Source of the DNA: an uncultured Bacteroidota bacterium
Lineage (GTDB): Bacteria; Bacteroidota; Bacteroidia; Chitinophagales; Chitinophagaceae
Reading direction: 5' to 3'
Assembly: GCA_903887005.1 (NCBI GenBank)
Contig: CAISOH010000221.1
Location: 1-35,782, forward strand
DNA length: 35,782 nucleotides
Shown here: positions 1-9,370 of the stretch, one piece after another
Layout: the number at the start of each line of letters is the position of its first letter
Numbering within the stretch: the first letter of the stretch is position 1
Program-made: the position numbers and the translations under genes
Notes under the pieces: model-generated
What the model saw: only the letters and a program-made list of their open reading frames with translations
Database searches by the model: none
Told to the model about the DNA's origin: nothing

Positions 1-66
1 ACGAACTTGTTAGTATCAGTGTTTCGACGGTTGAGATGGCGACTGTTTTTGTTTAAAAAGATAAAA

Positions 67-912
67 CTACGCATAGAAGCCGATGTAACAATCAGAAGTC
101 GATGTTCGCGTCAGTGGGTTATGTTCACTTTGTCGCTGAATCAATAATACCGGATTTTTTATTGACCTTGCATATGCCGCCGGACTGAATCCAAATGCTT
201 CAAAACCATTTTCAACACCACCCCAGAAATCCAACAATGCAGCCATGGGAAACGCAGGAACACCCATTTGCCTGAAACGGGAACCTATTGTTTTATACAT
301 GGTACCAAATGGGCACTCAATAATTATGCCCTGTGGTTCTATATGGTAATCATTAATAGATTTTATTATGGCTGCCGCTCCCATGGACGTTCCAAAAAGA
401 ATTATTTTTTGTTCTCCCTTACTTTTTAAAAATTCAAAACAGGTATTTACCTCTTCTGCTTCTTTGAACCCTATGGTGGTCTGGTTGCCTTCAGATCCGC
501 CACAACCCATAAAGTCAACAAGCAATGTATTATAGCCCAGTTTTAAAAATTCCTCAGCTTTGTCAAGCATGGCAGATTTTTCGCCGCTGTACCCATGAAA
601 AATAATAACTGATCCTTTTGCGTTATCAGTTTTAATCCACCAGCATTCAATTTCCTTGTTGCTTTTTAGTCTAATCGTTTCAAAAGGATGAGCAGGAAAT
701 TTCTTATTTACAGGCCTAGGATTACTAATCCCAAATAATAGCGCATCAATTTTCCCGAATAAAGATAGATGTTCGGCATTTTTTGTTTTGGGCTTGTCGC
801 TATTAGCAAAATGAGTGAATTTATAAGAATGCAAAGCTGCAACAACATTCATTGAAATGAATATTAACAGTAAGCCCCATAATGAATACCCGATATTTTT
901 TTTCAATGACAA
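67..912 (-). CDS. Alpha/beta hydrolase, C-terminus broken or divergent
   Basis: The protein has an N-terminal hydrophobic anchor (residues about 9-27), an oxyanion-type HG (106-107) and the nucleophile elbow GTSMG with Ser176, as in alpha/beta hydrolases that act on small esters or peptides outside the cytoplasm or at the membrane. Family members continue after the strand ending NPVLLIQ with the catalytic Asp and, later, the catalytic His. Here the sequence diverges just after that strand and stops about 22 residues on, so neither residue is recognisable. This suggests a frameshift or rearrangement near position 120, close to the window edge. The gene starts 10 bp after the SanA-like stop, so the two are probably co-transcribed. 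The family call is firm; the substrate is unknown and activity is doubtful. Confidence 0.75.
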   Translation of the reverse strand: MSLKKNIGYSLWGLLLIFISMNVVAALHSYKFTHFANSDKPKTKNAEHLSLFGKIDALLFGISNPRPVNKKFPAHPFETIRLKSNKEIECWWIKTDNAKGSVIIFHGYSGEKSAMLDKAEEFLKLGYNTLLVDFMGCGGSEGNQTTIGFKEAEEVNTCFEFLKSKGEQKIILFGTSMGAAAIIKSINDYHIEPQGIIIECPFGTMYKTIGSRFRQMGVPAFPMAALLDFWGGVENGFEAFGFSPAAYARSIKNPVLLIQRQSEHNPLTRTSTSDCYIGFYA

Positions 913-922
913 GTTGTTGCAA

Positions 923-1561
923 TTATTTTATATCTATATTTTCTCCATAATATCTTGCCTGCGTATTAAAAAGCAGGTCGAGGCCCATTTTTACCCTTGC
1001 CAGCTTTTCCCGGAAAGTTGCATCAATATAAGAGTTGCCGTCTTTTGCATTAAAAGCAATGGCGGTAACACGTTTATGGTTGGCTATATAAAGCGCCCTT
1101 TGATTATGGAATTCCTGCGAGATAATAGTAAAATGGTCTTGCCCGAAAATATCCCGGCAGCGAAGTATGCTATCAAGCGTACGAAAACCGGAATTGTCCA
1201 TAAATATTTTGCCGGCAGGTATCCCACTTGCAATGAGGTCGTCTTTCATTATGGCCGGTTCATCATAAGAACCAACATCCTTATATCCGCTTACTATTAT
1301 GAAATCAATTTTCCCGGCCATGTATAAAGCCACCGTCGCATCAATACGGTTTTGATAATACACATTTATTATTTTCCGTCTTTTATCTGCAAATTTTGCA
1401 GTGCCGAGCAAAAGGCCAACTTTATTTTTAGGAATAGTATTTATGTCGGAAAATAATTGTTTTTCTGTTGTCCGGTTAACTATATAATTAATACACCCTA
1501 CAATAGTTATAAGGGAAAATGCAAGAATTATCAGACCTTTAAGCCAAAAACGTTTAAACAT
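923..1561 (-). CDS. sanA: SanA/YdcF-like (DUF218) membrane-anchored protein
   Basis: This 212-residue protein has one N-terminal transmembrane segment (about 9-25) followed by a DUF218 domain. Landmarks are VGLLLGTAK, NRIDATVALY, FIIVSGY and DEPAIMKDDLIASGIP, the usual order in SanA and YdcF proteins. SanA of enterobacteria affects envelope barrier function and vancomycin exclusion; the biochemical activity of the family is not settled. Length and domain order match a full-length SanA. It is the first gene of a probable two-gene minus-strand unit with the truncated hydrolase. The start at 1561 is the only ATG that gives the anchor. The symbol is assigned by family resemblance only. Confidence 0.8.
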   Translation of the reverse strand: MFKRFWLKGLIILAFSLITIVGCINYIVNRTTEKQLFSDINTIPKNKVGLLLGTAKFADKRRKIINVYYQNRIDATVALYMAGKIDFIIVSGYKDVGSYDEPAIMKDDLIASGIPAGKIFMDNSGFRTLDSILRCRDIFGQDHFTIISQEFHNQRALYIANHKRVTAIAFNAKDGNSYIDATFREKLARVKMGLDLLFNTQARYYGENIDIK

Positions 1562-1606
1562 AGATTACTAAAAACGGGAATGCTAATATAGTTTATTTGT
1601 CAGAAT

Positions 1607-1648
1607 AGTATAAAGTCAAAAGTATAAAGTCAAAAGTATAAAGTCGAA
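1607..1648. repeat. Three tandem copies of a 14-bp A-rich unit
   Basis: The unit agtataaagtcaaa occurs at 1607-1620 and 1621-1634, and once more with a single change at 1635-1648. It lies between the divergent SanA-like and pyrophosphatase genes. Similar caaaagt/aaagtc runs occur at other junctions in this window. Confidence 0.9.
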
Positions 1649-1750
1649 AGCTTACCGGATATATCCAATAGCGTTCTGTATTTTCCTTCCGAATATCTTT
1701 CTAATAAAAAAACCTTAACAAAGGTCTTATGATTTTACCAATCAATCAAC

Positions 1751-1758
1751 TATATTTG
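1751..1758 (+). promoter_or_regulatory. Bacteroidota -7 element for hppA
   Basis: TATATTTG matches the Bacteroidota -7 consensus TAnnTTTG and lies 35 bp before the hppA start codon. No clear TTG is seen at the expected -33 distance, so this is a partial match. Confidence 0.5.
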
Positions 1759-1792
1759 CACACTTAAATTTTTATAACAATATATATTAATT

Positions 1793-4051
1793 ATGACTCC
1801 ACTTTTTTACCTCGTACCTGCATTTGGTATTCTGGCTTTGTTGTACACTTTCGTGAAAAGCGCCTGGGTAACCAGGCAAGAAGCCGGAAACGACCGGATG
1901 AGAGAAATTGCCCAATATATTGCGGAAGGCGCCATGGCCTTTCTGAAAGCAGAATATAAAGTGCTTGCTTATTTCGTTGTTATTGCAGCACTTTTGTTGG
2001 CTGTTATGGGTTACAGCAGTTCTAACTGGCTTATCGCTGTTGCTTTTATTATTGGTGCATTTTTTAGTGCTTTAGCAGGATTTATTGGTATGCGGATAGC
2101 TACAAAAGCTAATGTTCGTACGGCACATGCAGCACGTACCAGCCTTAGCAAAGCACTTGCAGTTTCTTTTGGTGGAGGCTCAGTAATGGGTCTTGGTGTT
2201 GCTGGGCTGGCCGTTTTAGGTTTAGGTGGGTTGTTTATTGTCCTGTTAATGCGTTTTGCGCCAGAAGCATTTCATTTGGCGCCTAATGTAATTTACAGTG
2301 CTGATAAAGTATTAGCCGACAATGTAAAATTAGCGATTGAAGTGCTCACCGGATTTTCACTTGGGGCCGAAAGTATAGCCCTTTTTGCACGTGTAGGAGG
2401 TGGTATTTATACTAAGGCTGCTGACGTAGGGGCAGACTTAGTTGGAAAAGTAGAAGCAGGCATACCGGAAGATGATCCCCGCAATCCTGCAACCATTGCA
2501 GATAACGTGGGGGATAATGTGGGAGATGTTGCAGGTATGGGTGCCGATCTATTTGGCTCCTATGTGGCAACTGTTTTGGCAACAATGGTTCTAGGGCAGG
2601 AAACAATTTCTGCGGATAACTTTAGTGGGTTCGCGCCAATACTTTTACCTATGCTTATTGCAGGTACAGGAATTTTATTGTCGATAGTTGGTACTTTATT
2701 TGTAAGAATATCAGACAATGCAGGTTTGAGTACTAAAGCTGTTCAAAATGCACTAAATATGGGTAATTGGGGGTCTATTTTTCTTACAGCGATCACTTCT
2801 TATTTTCTGGTAATGTATTTGTTGCCAGATGATATGACGCTTCGAGAAGTACATTTTTCAAAAAATGGAGTTGTAGGTGCCATATTTGTCGGGCTTGCCG
2901 TAGGTACATTAATGAGTATGATTACCGAGTACTATACAGCAATGGGTAAACGGCCTGTTTTGAGTATAATACGTCAGTCATCGACCGGCAGTGCAACTAA
3001 TATTATTGGTGGCTTGGCTGTAGGTATGGAAAGCACATTTCTACCTATTTTGGTTTTAGCTGCAGGCATTTTTGGTGCCCATGCATGTGCGGGTTTATAT
3101 GGAGTTGCAATAGCTGCTGCAGGTATGATGGCTACCACTGCGATGCAACTTGCTATTGATGCTTTTGGCCCAATAGCTGATAATGCAGGTGGTATTGCGG
3201 AAATGAGTGAACTACCGAAAGAAGTCCGTGAGAAAACCGATATCCTGGATGCTGTAGGTAATACGACAGCAGCTACCGGCAAAGGTTTTGCTATTGCGTC
3301 TGCCGCACTGACTTCATTGGCTTTGTTTGCTGCTTACGTAGGTGTAGTTGAAAAAAATGGGTATGATCTACATAATGCGATCAATATTTATCATGCGGAC
3401 GTGTTGGCAGGTTTGTTTGTTGGTGGTATGATACCATTTATATTCTCATCCTTAGCTATCCGTGCCGTTGGAGAAGCTGCAATGGCAATGGTAGAGGAAG
3501 TACGCCGACAGTTCCGCACTATTCCTGGAATTATGGAGGGTACCGGCAAACCTGAATATGATAAATGTGTAGCTATTTCTACTAATGCGTCGCTTAAGAA
3601 AATGGTACTTCCAGGTGCTATTACCATCATATCCCCACTGTTAGTGGGCTTTATTCTCGGCCCTGAAGTATTGGGTGGTTTCCTGGCTGGCGCTACCGTG
3701 AGCGGTGTATTGATGGGTATGTTCCAGAACAATGCCGGCGGCGCATGGGATAATGCCAAGAAATCATTTGAAAAAGGCGTGGAAATTAACGGTGAGATCT
3801 TTTACAAAAAATCAGAACCGCACAAAGCTTCTGTAACCGGCGATACTGTAGGTGATCCTTTCAAAGATACCTCTGGCCCATCCATGAATATCCTCATTAA
3901 ACTGATGTCTATCGTTGCATTGGTTATTGCACCAACCATTGCTAACCTGCACAGAAATGATGCAGGGCATGAAAAAGCACCGGTAAAAAAAGAAGCTGCT
4001 GCTGCAATAGTAGTTCCAGTTAAAGCTACTACTGTTCAGTCAGTCAATTAA
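1793..4051 (+). CDS. hppA: Membrane-bound ion-pumping pyrophosphatase
   Basis: This is a 752-residue multi-span membrane protein of the H+/Na+-translocating pyrophosphatase family, which hydrolyses PPi and pumps ions out of the cytoplasm. The substrate-binding segment is at residues 211-228 ([18 protein letters not shown]), followed by DNVGDNVGD (237-245). The later [10 protein letters not shown] (489-498) has Ala493 and Gly496 where K+-independent enzymes carry Lys and usually Thr, which predicts a K+-stimulated enzyme. Glu193 (GAES) is in the ion-gate helix, but its position alone does not let me decide between Na+ and H+. A poorly conserved Ala/Val/Lys-rich tail of about 30 residues follows the last helix. 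The gene is monocistronic: it has its own promoter element and a strong terminator. Confidence 0.97.
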   Translation: MTPLFYLVPAFGILALLYTFVKSAWVTRQEAGNDRMREIAQYIAEGAMAFLKAEYKVLAYFVVIAALLLAVMGYSSSNWLIAVAFIIGAFFSALAGFIGMRIATKANVRTAHAARTSLSKALAVSFGGGSVMGLGVAGLAVLGLGGLFIVLLMRFAPEAFHLAPNVIYSADKVLADNVKLAIEVLTGFSLGAESIALFARVGGGIYTKAADVGADLVGKVEAGIPEDDPRNPATIADNVGDNVGDVAGMGADLFGSYVATVLATMVLGQETISADNFSGFAPILLPMLIAGTGILLSIVGTLFVRISDNAGLSTKAVQNALNMGNWGSIFLTAITSYFLVMYLLPDDMTLREVHFSKNGVVGAIFVGLAVGTLMSMITEYYTAMGKRPVLSIIRQSSTGSATNIIGGLAVGMESTFLPILVLAAGIFGAHACAGLYGVAIAAAGMMATTAMQLAIDAFGPIADNAGGIAEMSELPKEVREKTDILDAVGNTTAATGKGFAIASAALTSLALFAAYVGVVEKNGYDLHNAINIYHADVLAGLFVGGMIPFIFSSLAIRAVGEAAMAMVEEVRRQFRTIPGIMEGTGKPEYDKCVAISTNASLKKMVLPGAITIISPLLVGFILGPEVLGGFLAGATVSGVLMGMFQNNAGGAWDNAKKSFEKGVEINGEIFYKKSEPHKASVTGDTVGDPFKDTSGPSMNILIKLMSIVALVIAPTIANLHRNDAGHEKAPVKKEAAAAIVVPVKATTVQSVN

Positions 4052-4072
4052 TAATATTATCCTCCATTTCAG

Positions 4073-4109
4073 ATGCCCTGAACGTAAAAGTTCAGGGCAT
4101 TTTTTTTTT
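4073..4109 (+). terminator. Rho-independent terminator of hppA
   Basis: Perfect 11-bp stem (atgccctgaac at 4073-4083 with its complement at 4090-4100), a 6-nt loop and a run of nine or more T. It begins 21 bp after the hppA stop. Confidence 0.92.
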
Positions 4110-4130
4110 GTGCGTTGCGACAATTTCATT

Positions 4131-4291
4131 TATACTTCTCACGGGGTTAAAACAGTGCAATAAATACCTCTCGCAAAGGCGCAAAGCCGCAAAATATAAT
4201 CATTTGATTGTTAATAAATTATATAAAGGTCAAGACCGCAAAGCCCTCAATAAATATTTGCAATAATCTACCCCGATTACAGCATATTCAG
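4131..4291 (+). repeat. Left arm of a ~160-bp inverted repeat
   Basis: This segment reappears as its reverse complement at 7131-7289. Shared exact runs include caagaccgcaaagccctcaa and acttctcacgggg, with the internal motif ctcgcaaag(g/a)cgcaaag. The arms are clearly related but not identical. Together they bracket the BNR-repeat T9SS gene. The cgcaaag motif suggests a dispersed intergenic repeat family rather than insertion-sequence ends. Confidence 0.85.
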
Positions 4292-4411
4292 CTGAAAAAC
4301 AAAGGATTTTTTATATATGCCAAAATTTACCTTAAATTTACAACTATATAACCTGGCTGTTTTCTAACTTGAATTTGTTTGTTCTATTCATTAATTTGTA
4401 AGGTTTGAGGT

Positions 4412-7018
4412 ATGAAAAAAATACTTTTACTTTTATTTGTTTTTGCAAAAGCCTGTATCGGGCTTCATGCGCAGCCATACATGCATACCTGCGACAGCCC
4501 TCTGAAATTTAGTGATGTGGTAGCCGAATATCAAAAATATTTTGAAGAGAACAATCCAGAGGAATGGAATAATAATGATGAATGGGATGGAATAAGATGC
4601 AAGTTTGAAAGATGGAAATGGAAAATGCAGCAGCAAATTGATGAAAATGGTTATATAGTTCCTTTTTCAAAAACCGTTGAACATTGGCAAAAATATATTG
4701 CGAACCATCATCATAGCGCATCAAGAACTACTACTACCACTTCCAATTGGATATTACAGGGACCCAATGTATCGGCAAGCAGTAATGCATATATTGGGCG
4801 AATAAATGTTGTTGCGTTCGACCCGGTTGATTCCAATACTTTTTATGCAGGAAGCCCTGCAGGAAGCACCTGGAAAACCACTGATGGCGGACATTCCTGG
4901 GTGCCACTTTACGACAAACTGCCCAGCTTGGGAGTTTCTGACATTAAGATAAATCCGCTTAACCGGAATACAATCTACGTAGTTACAGGTGATGTTGATA
5001 ATTTTGATACATATAGTTCAGGTGTTATAGCCTCTCATGATGGAGGCGCCACATGGACTAATATAACCTCTATACCTGGTTTTCCCACAATTGCGTCATC
5101 GTTATTGATAAATCCATTAGACACGAATTCAATGATGTTTGCTACGTTTTTAGGGCTTTATAAAACATATAATGGAGGTATTAGCTGGATAAATGTAAAC
5201 ACCCATTATTTTACTCAATTAATATACAATCCTGCTGACACAAATATTGTATATGGCGCTATTTACGGTTTTGTTTATGCAAGCGGGCAAATAATGCGTT
5301 CAAAAGATGGCGGCGCAACCTGGGATTCTGTGACAAAATTTAAGGATATTACCAGGATTAGTATGGCTGTTTCTCCCGGATACCCTGCAATAGTAAAAGC
5401 AATTGCAGGCAGTAACATTTACGGTTTTAAAGGTATTTATAACTCTTCTGATTCCGGTCAGACTTTTGTGCCAATTGACACTGGTAGCATATCTTGCACA
5501 AATAATTTACTCGGGTGGGAACCTTCACTACCAACTACTTCCTGCGATAATCAATGTGGGTATGACCTTTGTATTGCTATAAATCCTGTAAATCCCAATC
5601 AAGTAGTAATAGGCGGCGTCTATACTTTTTATTCCTCCGATGTCGGTGCAACGTGGCAGATTGCCAATATACCTGATAGTATAACTTTATCAGGAGTTGC
5701 CCATGTTCACCAGGATAAACATTGCCTTGCTTATAACCCGCTTACTGGTGCGCTTTTTGAAGGAAGTGATGGCGGCATTCATAAGACATGGTCGCCATTA
5801 ACAGGCGCATGGACTGATCTTACAGATGGAATATGCGTTACTGAATTTTATTCCAATGCTGTAGATAATGGCGTGCCTTTTTGCCTTGGCGGTTCGCAGG
5901 ATAATGGAACTGTTTTACTTAATGGTAGCATCGTAACCAACCTTATGGGGGGTGATGGGTTTTATACATATATTAATTACGGAGACCCTGGTCATATTTT
6001 TTATACTTCTAATCAAAACGGGGTGTTTATTACAAGGGATGGAGGTGTAACCTACAAAAAGATTTCCGATACACTTTTACCATATTTTAGTGCTCGTTTA
6101 CCTGTGTTTGCGTTACATCCTCATGATACAGGAACATTGTTATTAGGTAGCAATCAACAGGTTTTTGCAAGCTACAACAATGGGATTTCATGGGCGCCTA
6201 TCTCCCCTGTTTTGGATACCAGTCCATATACTAACATTAATATCGTAAAAATCGCTATCAGTAACCCTGATTATTTATATGTGGTTCAGAATTTCGGAAT
6301 AAAAGTTATTCACTATTCTAAAAATTTCGGCGCTTCATGGGATACCATCAGTTGGTCTGTTCCAATTGCTATGAATTATATTAGTAATCTTGTTGTTGAT
6401 CCTAAAAACGAAAAACATTTTTGGGTTACTATCAGGGGAAATACATCCTATAAGGTTTTTAGTTACGATCTTCAGACAAACATATGGACAGATGAAAGCG
6501 GAACACTACCCAATATTTCTATAAACTGTATGGTTGTGGATTCATTCTCAGGTACATTATATATTGGGACACAAACGGGCGTATTTTATAAAACGAATGC
6601 TATGAGCGATTGGGCATTATATGACAACAATCTGCCGGCAGTAAGTGTAAATGACCTGAATATTAACTACACTACAGGTGAAATATGGGCAGCTACTTAT
6701 GGAAGAGGTATGTGGCGTAGCATTAAAAATGATTTGCCAAATGGAGTGCCATTACAAAAATTAAATCCTGGAGTCATTTCAGTTTTACCTAATCCGTCAC
6801 ACGATAAAATCTATATTGCAGCTACAAACCTGAGTGGGGAATATGCAGACATTAGCATAACTGATATTACCGGAAGGGTACTGTTGTTTAAAAAAACGGA
6901 AAATAAGACCGGTAATATTTCAACTCCCTTCGATATTAAATCGCTTTCACCGGGCATGTATTTTGTGACTGTAAAAACAGAAATGCAGCAGTATATAACT
7001 AAGATTGTGAAAGAGTAA
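4412..7018 (+). CDS. T9SS-exported BNR/sortilin-like repeat protein
   Basis: The 868-residue protein starts with a signal peptide (about 1-21, ending LHAQ). It contains many Asp-box/BNR motifs of the S-x-D-G-G-x-T-W type: TTDGGHSW, SHDGGATW, SKDGGATW, SSDVGATW, TRDGGVTY, plus degenerate ones such as SYNNGISW. Such repeats form beta-propellers like those of sortilin/VPS10 and sialidases. The last ~80 residues, from VLPNPSHDKI to the end (TDITGRVL, LSPGMYFVTV, ITKIVKE), are a type A T9SS sorting domain, so the protein is probably secreted or cell-surface bound. No catalytic residues can be assigned; adhesion or glycan binding is a guess. The gene stands alone between two inverted repeat arms. 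Confidence 0.9.
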   Translation: MKKILLLLFVFAKACIGLHAQPYMHTCDSPLKFSDVVAEYQKYFEENNPEEWNNNDEWDGIRCKFERWKWKMQQQIDENGYIVPFSKTVEHWQKYIANHHHSASRTTTTTSNWILQGPNVSASSNAYIGRINVVAFDPVDSNTFYAGSPAGSTWKTTDGGHSWVPLYDKLPSLGVSDIKINPLNRNTIYVVTGDVDNFDTYSSGVIASHDGGATWTNITSIPGFPTIASSLLINPLDTNSMMFATFLGLYKTYNGGISWINVNTHYFTQLIYNPADTNIVYGAIYGFVYASGQIMRSKDGGATWDSVTKFKDITRISMAVSPGYPAIVKAIAGSNIYGFKGIYNSSDSGQTFVPIDTGSISCTNNLLGWEPSLPTTSCDNQCGYDLCIAINPVNPNQVVIGGVYTFYSSDVGATWQIANIPDSITLSGVAHVHQDKHCLAYNPLTGALFEGSDGGIHKTWSPLTGAWTDLTDGICVTEFYSNAVDNGVPFCLGGSQDNGTVLLNGSIVTNLMGGDGFYTYINYGDPGHIFYTSNQNGVFITRDGGVTYKKISDTLLPYFSARLPVFALHPHDTGTLLLGSNQQVFASYNNGISWAPISPVLDTSPYTNINIVKIAISNPDYLYVVQNFGIKVIHYSKNFGASWDTISWSVPIAMNYISNLVVDPKNEKHFWVTIRGNTSYKVFSYDLQTNIWTDESGTLPNISINCMVVDSFSGTLYIGTQTGVFYKTNAMSDWALYDNNLPAVSVNDLNINYTTGEIWAATYGRGMWRSIKNDLPNGVPLQKLNPGVISVLPNPSHDKIYIAATNLSGEYADISITDITGRVLLFKKTENKTGNISTPFDIKSLSPGMYFVTVKTEMQQYITKIVKE

Positions 7019-7088
7019 GCTTATTTGTACATTATTTCCTGACAAACCTATAGGAAGTATTTATAGCCTCATTGAAAAAAAAATTAAC

Positions 7089-7126
7089 CAAACGTTTGTT
7101 TAATTTTAAACGGTTGTTTAGTTTTG
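7089..7126 (+). promoter_or_regulatory. Promoter with two operator-like elements for the tetR-efflux operon
   Basis: TTTG at 7095-7098 and TAGTTTTG at 7119-7126 are separated by 20 bp, an excellent match to the Bacteroidota -33/-7 promoter. Two related elements overlap it: the perfect palindrome caaacgtttg (7089-7098, centred on the -33 box) and a degenerate copy, taaacggttg (7107-7116), 18 bp downstream and just before the -7 box. This arrangement suits repression by the TetR protein encoded first in the operon. Confidence 0.75.
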
Positions 7127-7130
7127 TGCC

Positions 7131-7289
7131 CTGATTATACTGTAATCGGGAAGTTTAGCGCATATTTTAATTGAGGGCTTTGCGGTCTTGAATTTGGTAT
7201 AATTTACTAAAAATCAAACAATTATACTTTGCGTCTTTGCGTCTTTGCGAGAGATATTTTTTGCATTGTTTTACCCCGTGAGAAGTATA
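7131..7289 (-). repeat. Right arm of the ~160-bp inverted repeat, inside the tetR leader
   Basis: Reverse-complement counterpart of 4131-4291. It starts five bases after the -7 element of the tetR promoter, so most of the predicted ~220-nt untranslated leader of the efflux operon is made of this repeat. Confidence 0.85.
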
Positions 7290-7353
7290 GGTTATTACAG
7301 GTATCAACAAATACCGTCCTTTTTAACTTTTGAATTTTGATTTTTGAATTTTC

Positions 7354-7983
7354 ATGGAATTTAACGACAAACAAATAGCCATTATCAACACTGCGGAAAA
7401 ACTATTTGCATTAAATGGATTTGACGGCACATCCGTGCGGGATATAGCCCATGAAGCAGGTGTTAACATTGCAATGATCTCTTATTATTTCGGGTCAAAG
7501 GAAAAATTGATGGAAGCGGTTTTTGAGCAAAGGACCAATATCATTAGGATAAAGGTGGAGAATCTTTTGCAAAATGAAAAGATGACGCACATCGAAAAGA
7601 TGTATGTTCTGATTGATGATTATGTTGACAAGTTTATTCACCAGCAGGAGTTTCATAAGATCATGATGAGAGAGCAACTAATAGAAAAAGATACACCTAT
7701 AGTTGCCCTCATTTTCGAACTGAAGAAAAAAAATATGGCCTCTATAAAAAAATTAGTGATGGATGGCCAGAAAAGCGGGGAGTTCAGAAAACATATAGAC
7801 ATCGTATTGATGATGAACACATTGGTAGGTACTGTGAGCAATATGATAACATCCCAACGATTTTATAAGGAATGCAGCAACCTGGAAAATATGAGTGATC
7901 CGGAATTTCAGAAACACCTGAGAAAAAAATTAAGCGCCCATTTGAAACACATTTTTAAAGCAATTCTGACTAATGAAGCATAA
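7354..7983 (+). CDS. TetR-family transcriptional repressor
   Basis: This 209-residue protein has an N-terminal TetR DNA-binding domain: IINTAEKLFALNGFDGTSVR, then the recognition helix region AGVNIAMISYYFGSKEKL (about 36-53). The helical remainder would bind a ligand and dimerise. It is the first gene of the efflux operon; its last 11 bp overlap the start of the tolC-like gene, which indicates translational coupling. The two palindromic elements in the upstream promoter (7089-7116) are the likely operators, so it probably represses its own operon until a toxic substrate binds. The inducer is unknown. Confidence 0.93.
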   Translation: MEFNDKQIAIINTAEKLFALNGFDGTSVRDIAHEAGVNIAMISYYFGSKEKLMEAVFEQRTNIIRIKVENLLQNEKMTHIEKMYVLIDDYVDKFIHQQEFHKIMMREQLIEKDTPIVALIFELKKKNMASIKKLVMDGQKSGEFRKHIDIVLMMNTLVGTVSNMITSQRFYKECSNLENMSDPEFQKHLRKKLSAHLKHIFKAILTNEA

Positions 7984-9301
7984 TATATACAGTAAACTAA
8001 CCGTTTTATTTTTTGCTATTCTTCTGACGGTAACGGGGCCACAGGTTTATGCGCAAAAAAGTAAAACGCTTACATTAAATGAAGCAATACAGCTGAGCAT
8101 AAAAAACAGCGGGCAATTAAAAATAGCCAATGCAAAAGTGGATGAGGCCATTGCCAGCTATCATGAGGCCTGGAATAATCACCTGCCGGATGCCAAAGCT
8201 TCAGGAACCTACATGCGGCTTGATAATCCGAACGTTGACCTGAAAGTGAAGCTGGGCGCTCCTGGCAATCCTATAAAGGTAAATGAAGCTGCTTATGGAA
8301 TTTTAAATGCCTCGTTACCGGTATTCTCTGGTTTTCGTATCAGGTATGGGGTGGAATCTGCAAAATACCTGGAACAGGCTGCAAAACTGGATGCAGGGAA
8401 TAACAAAGAGGAAATAACGCTCAATACAATTAATGCGTTTAATAATCTTTACAAAGCAAAAAAATCAGTTGACCTGGTAAAAGAAAACCTTGCCCGTGAA
8501 CAACAAAGGGTTACCGACTTTTCTAATTTGGAGAAAAATGGCCTTCTTGCAAGAAATGACCTCTTAAAAGCACAACTACAACAATCGAACATAGAGCTTT
8601 CCCTGCTTGATGCTGAAAACAATCTGAAGATCACTTACATAAATATGGACCTCATGCTCGGTCTGCCGGAAGATACCGAGCTGATACCTGATACCACCGG
8701 ATTTCAGAATATGGGCGATGCAGGCACCATTGTACAATGGGAACAGGAAGCATTGCAAAACCGTAAAGATTTTGCAGCACTCACCTACAGGGAGAAAGCT
8801 GCAGCAACTTCTATTAAATCAATAAAAGGAGAATATTATCCCGGACTTGCGCTCACAGGTGGTTATATTGCCGCCGATGTGCCTAACCTGCTCACCCTCA
8901 CTAATGCGTTGAATGTGGGCGTCGGGCTTCAATATGATTTTGGCGCTATCTGGAAAACGGGCGCCAAAATAGACCAGGCAAAAGCCCGCCTTCATCAACT
9001 TCAGGCTACTGAGGGTATTATTTCAGATCAGATACGTTTAGAAATTAACCAGTCTTACCAGAATTACTTACTGAGTGTAAGGAAAATAGATGTTTACGCT
9101 AAGGCTGTTGAACAGTCCAATGAAAATTACCGCATCACCAAAAACAAATTCGACAATAACCTGGTAACCACTACCGACTTGCTTGAAGCTGATGTAGCAC
9201 AACTCCAGGCACAACTTAATTATACATTTTCAAAAGCCGATGCAGTTGTTGCTTATAAAAAGCTGCAGCAAACAGCAGGCGTTTTATCAAATAAAAATTA
9301 A
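7973..9301 (+). CDS. TolC-family outer membrane efflux protein
   Basis: The 442-residue protein has a signal peptide (about 1-28, ending VYAQ) and the two-fold repeated coiled-coil layout of outer membrane efflux proteins. The repeats begin at LTLNEAIQLSIKNSGQLKIA and EEITLNTINAFNNLYKAKKS, with the second half including LEINQSYQNYLLSVRKIDVY and NLVTTTDLLEADVAQLQAQL. It should form the trimeric outer membrane channel for the EmrAB-type pump encoded downstream. The start overlaps the tetR stop by 11 bp. Length is normal. Confidence 0.93.
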   Translation: MKHNIYSKLTVLFFAILLTVTGPQVYAQKSKTLTLNEAIQLSIKNSGQLKIANAKVDEAIASYHEAWNNHLPDAKASGTYMRLDNPNVDLKVKLGAPGNPIKVNEAAYGILNASLPVFSGFRIRYGVESAKYLEQAAKLDAGNNKEEITLNTINAFNNLYKAKKSVDLVKENLAREQQRVTDFSNLEKNGLLARNDLLKAQLQQSNIELSLLDAENNLKITYINMDLMLGLPEDTELIPDTTGFQNMGDAGTIVQWEQEALQNRKDFAALTYREKAAATSIKSIKGEYYPGLALTGGYIAADVPNLLTLTNALNVGVGLQYDFGAIWKTGAKIDQAKARLHQLQATEGIISDQIRLEINQSYQNYLLSVRKIDVYAKAVEQSNENYRITKNKFDNNLVTTTDLLEADVAQLQAQLNYTFSKADAVVAYKKLQQTAGVLSNKN

Positions 9302-9370
9302 AAAATTAAAAGTAAAAAACGAACTTCTCAACTTTTTAACTACTTAACTTTTTAACTTCTTCATAAAAAT

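Noticed and set aside
857-1327. 156-codon plus-strand frame opposite the hydrolase and SanA-like genes
   Set aside because: It overlaps two genes with clear family motifs on the other strand and has no recognisable domain.
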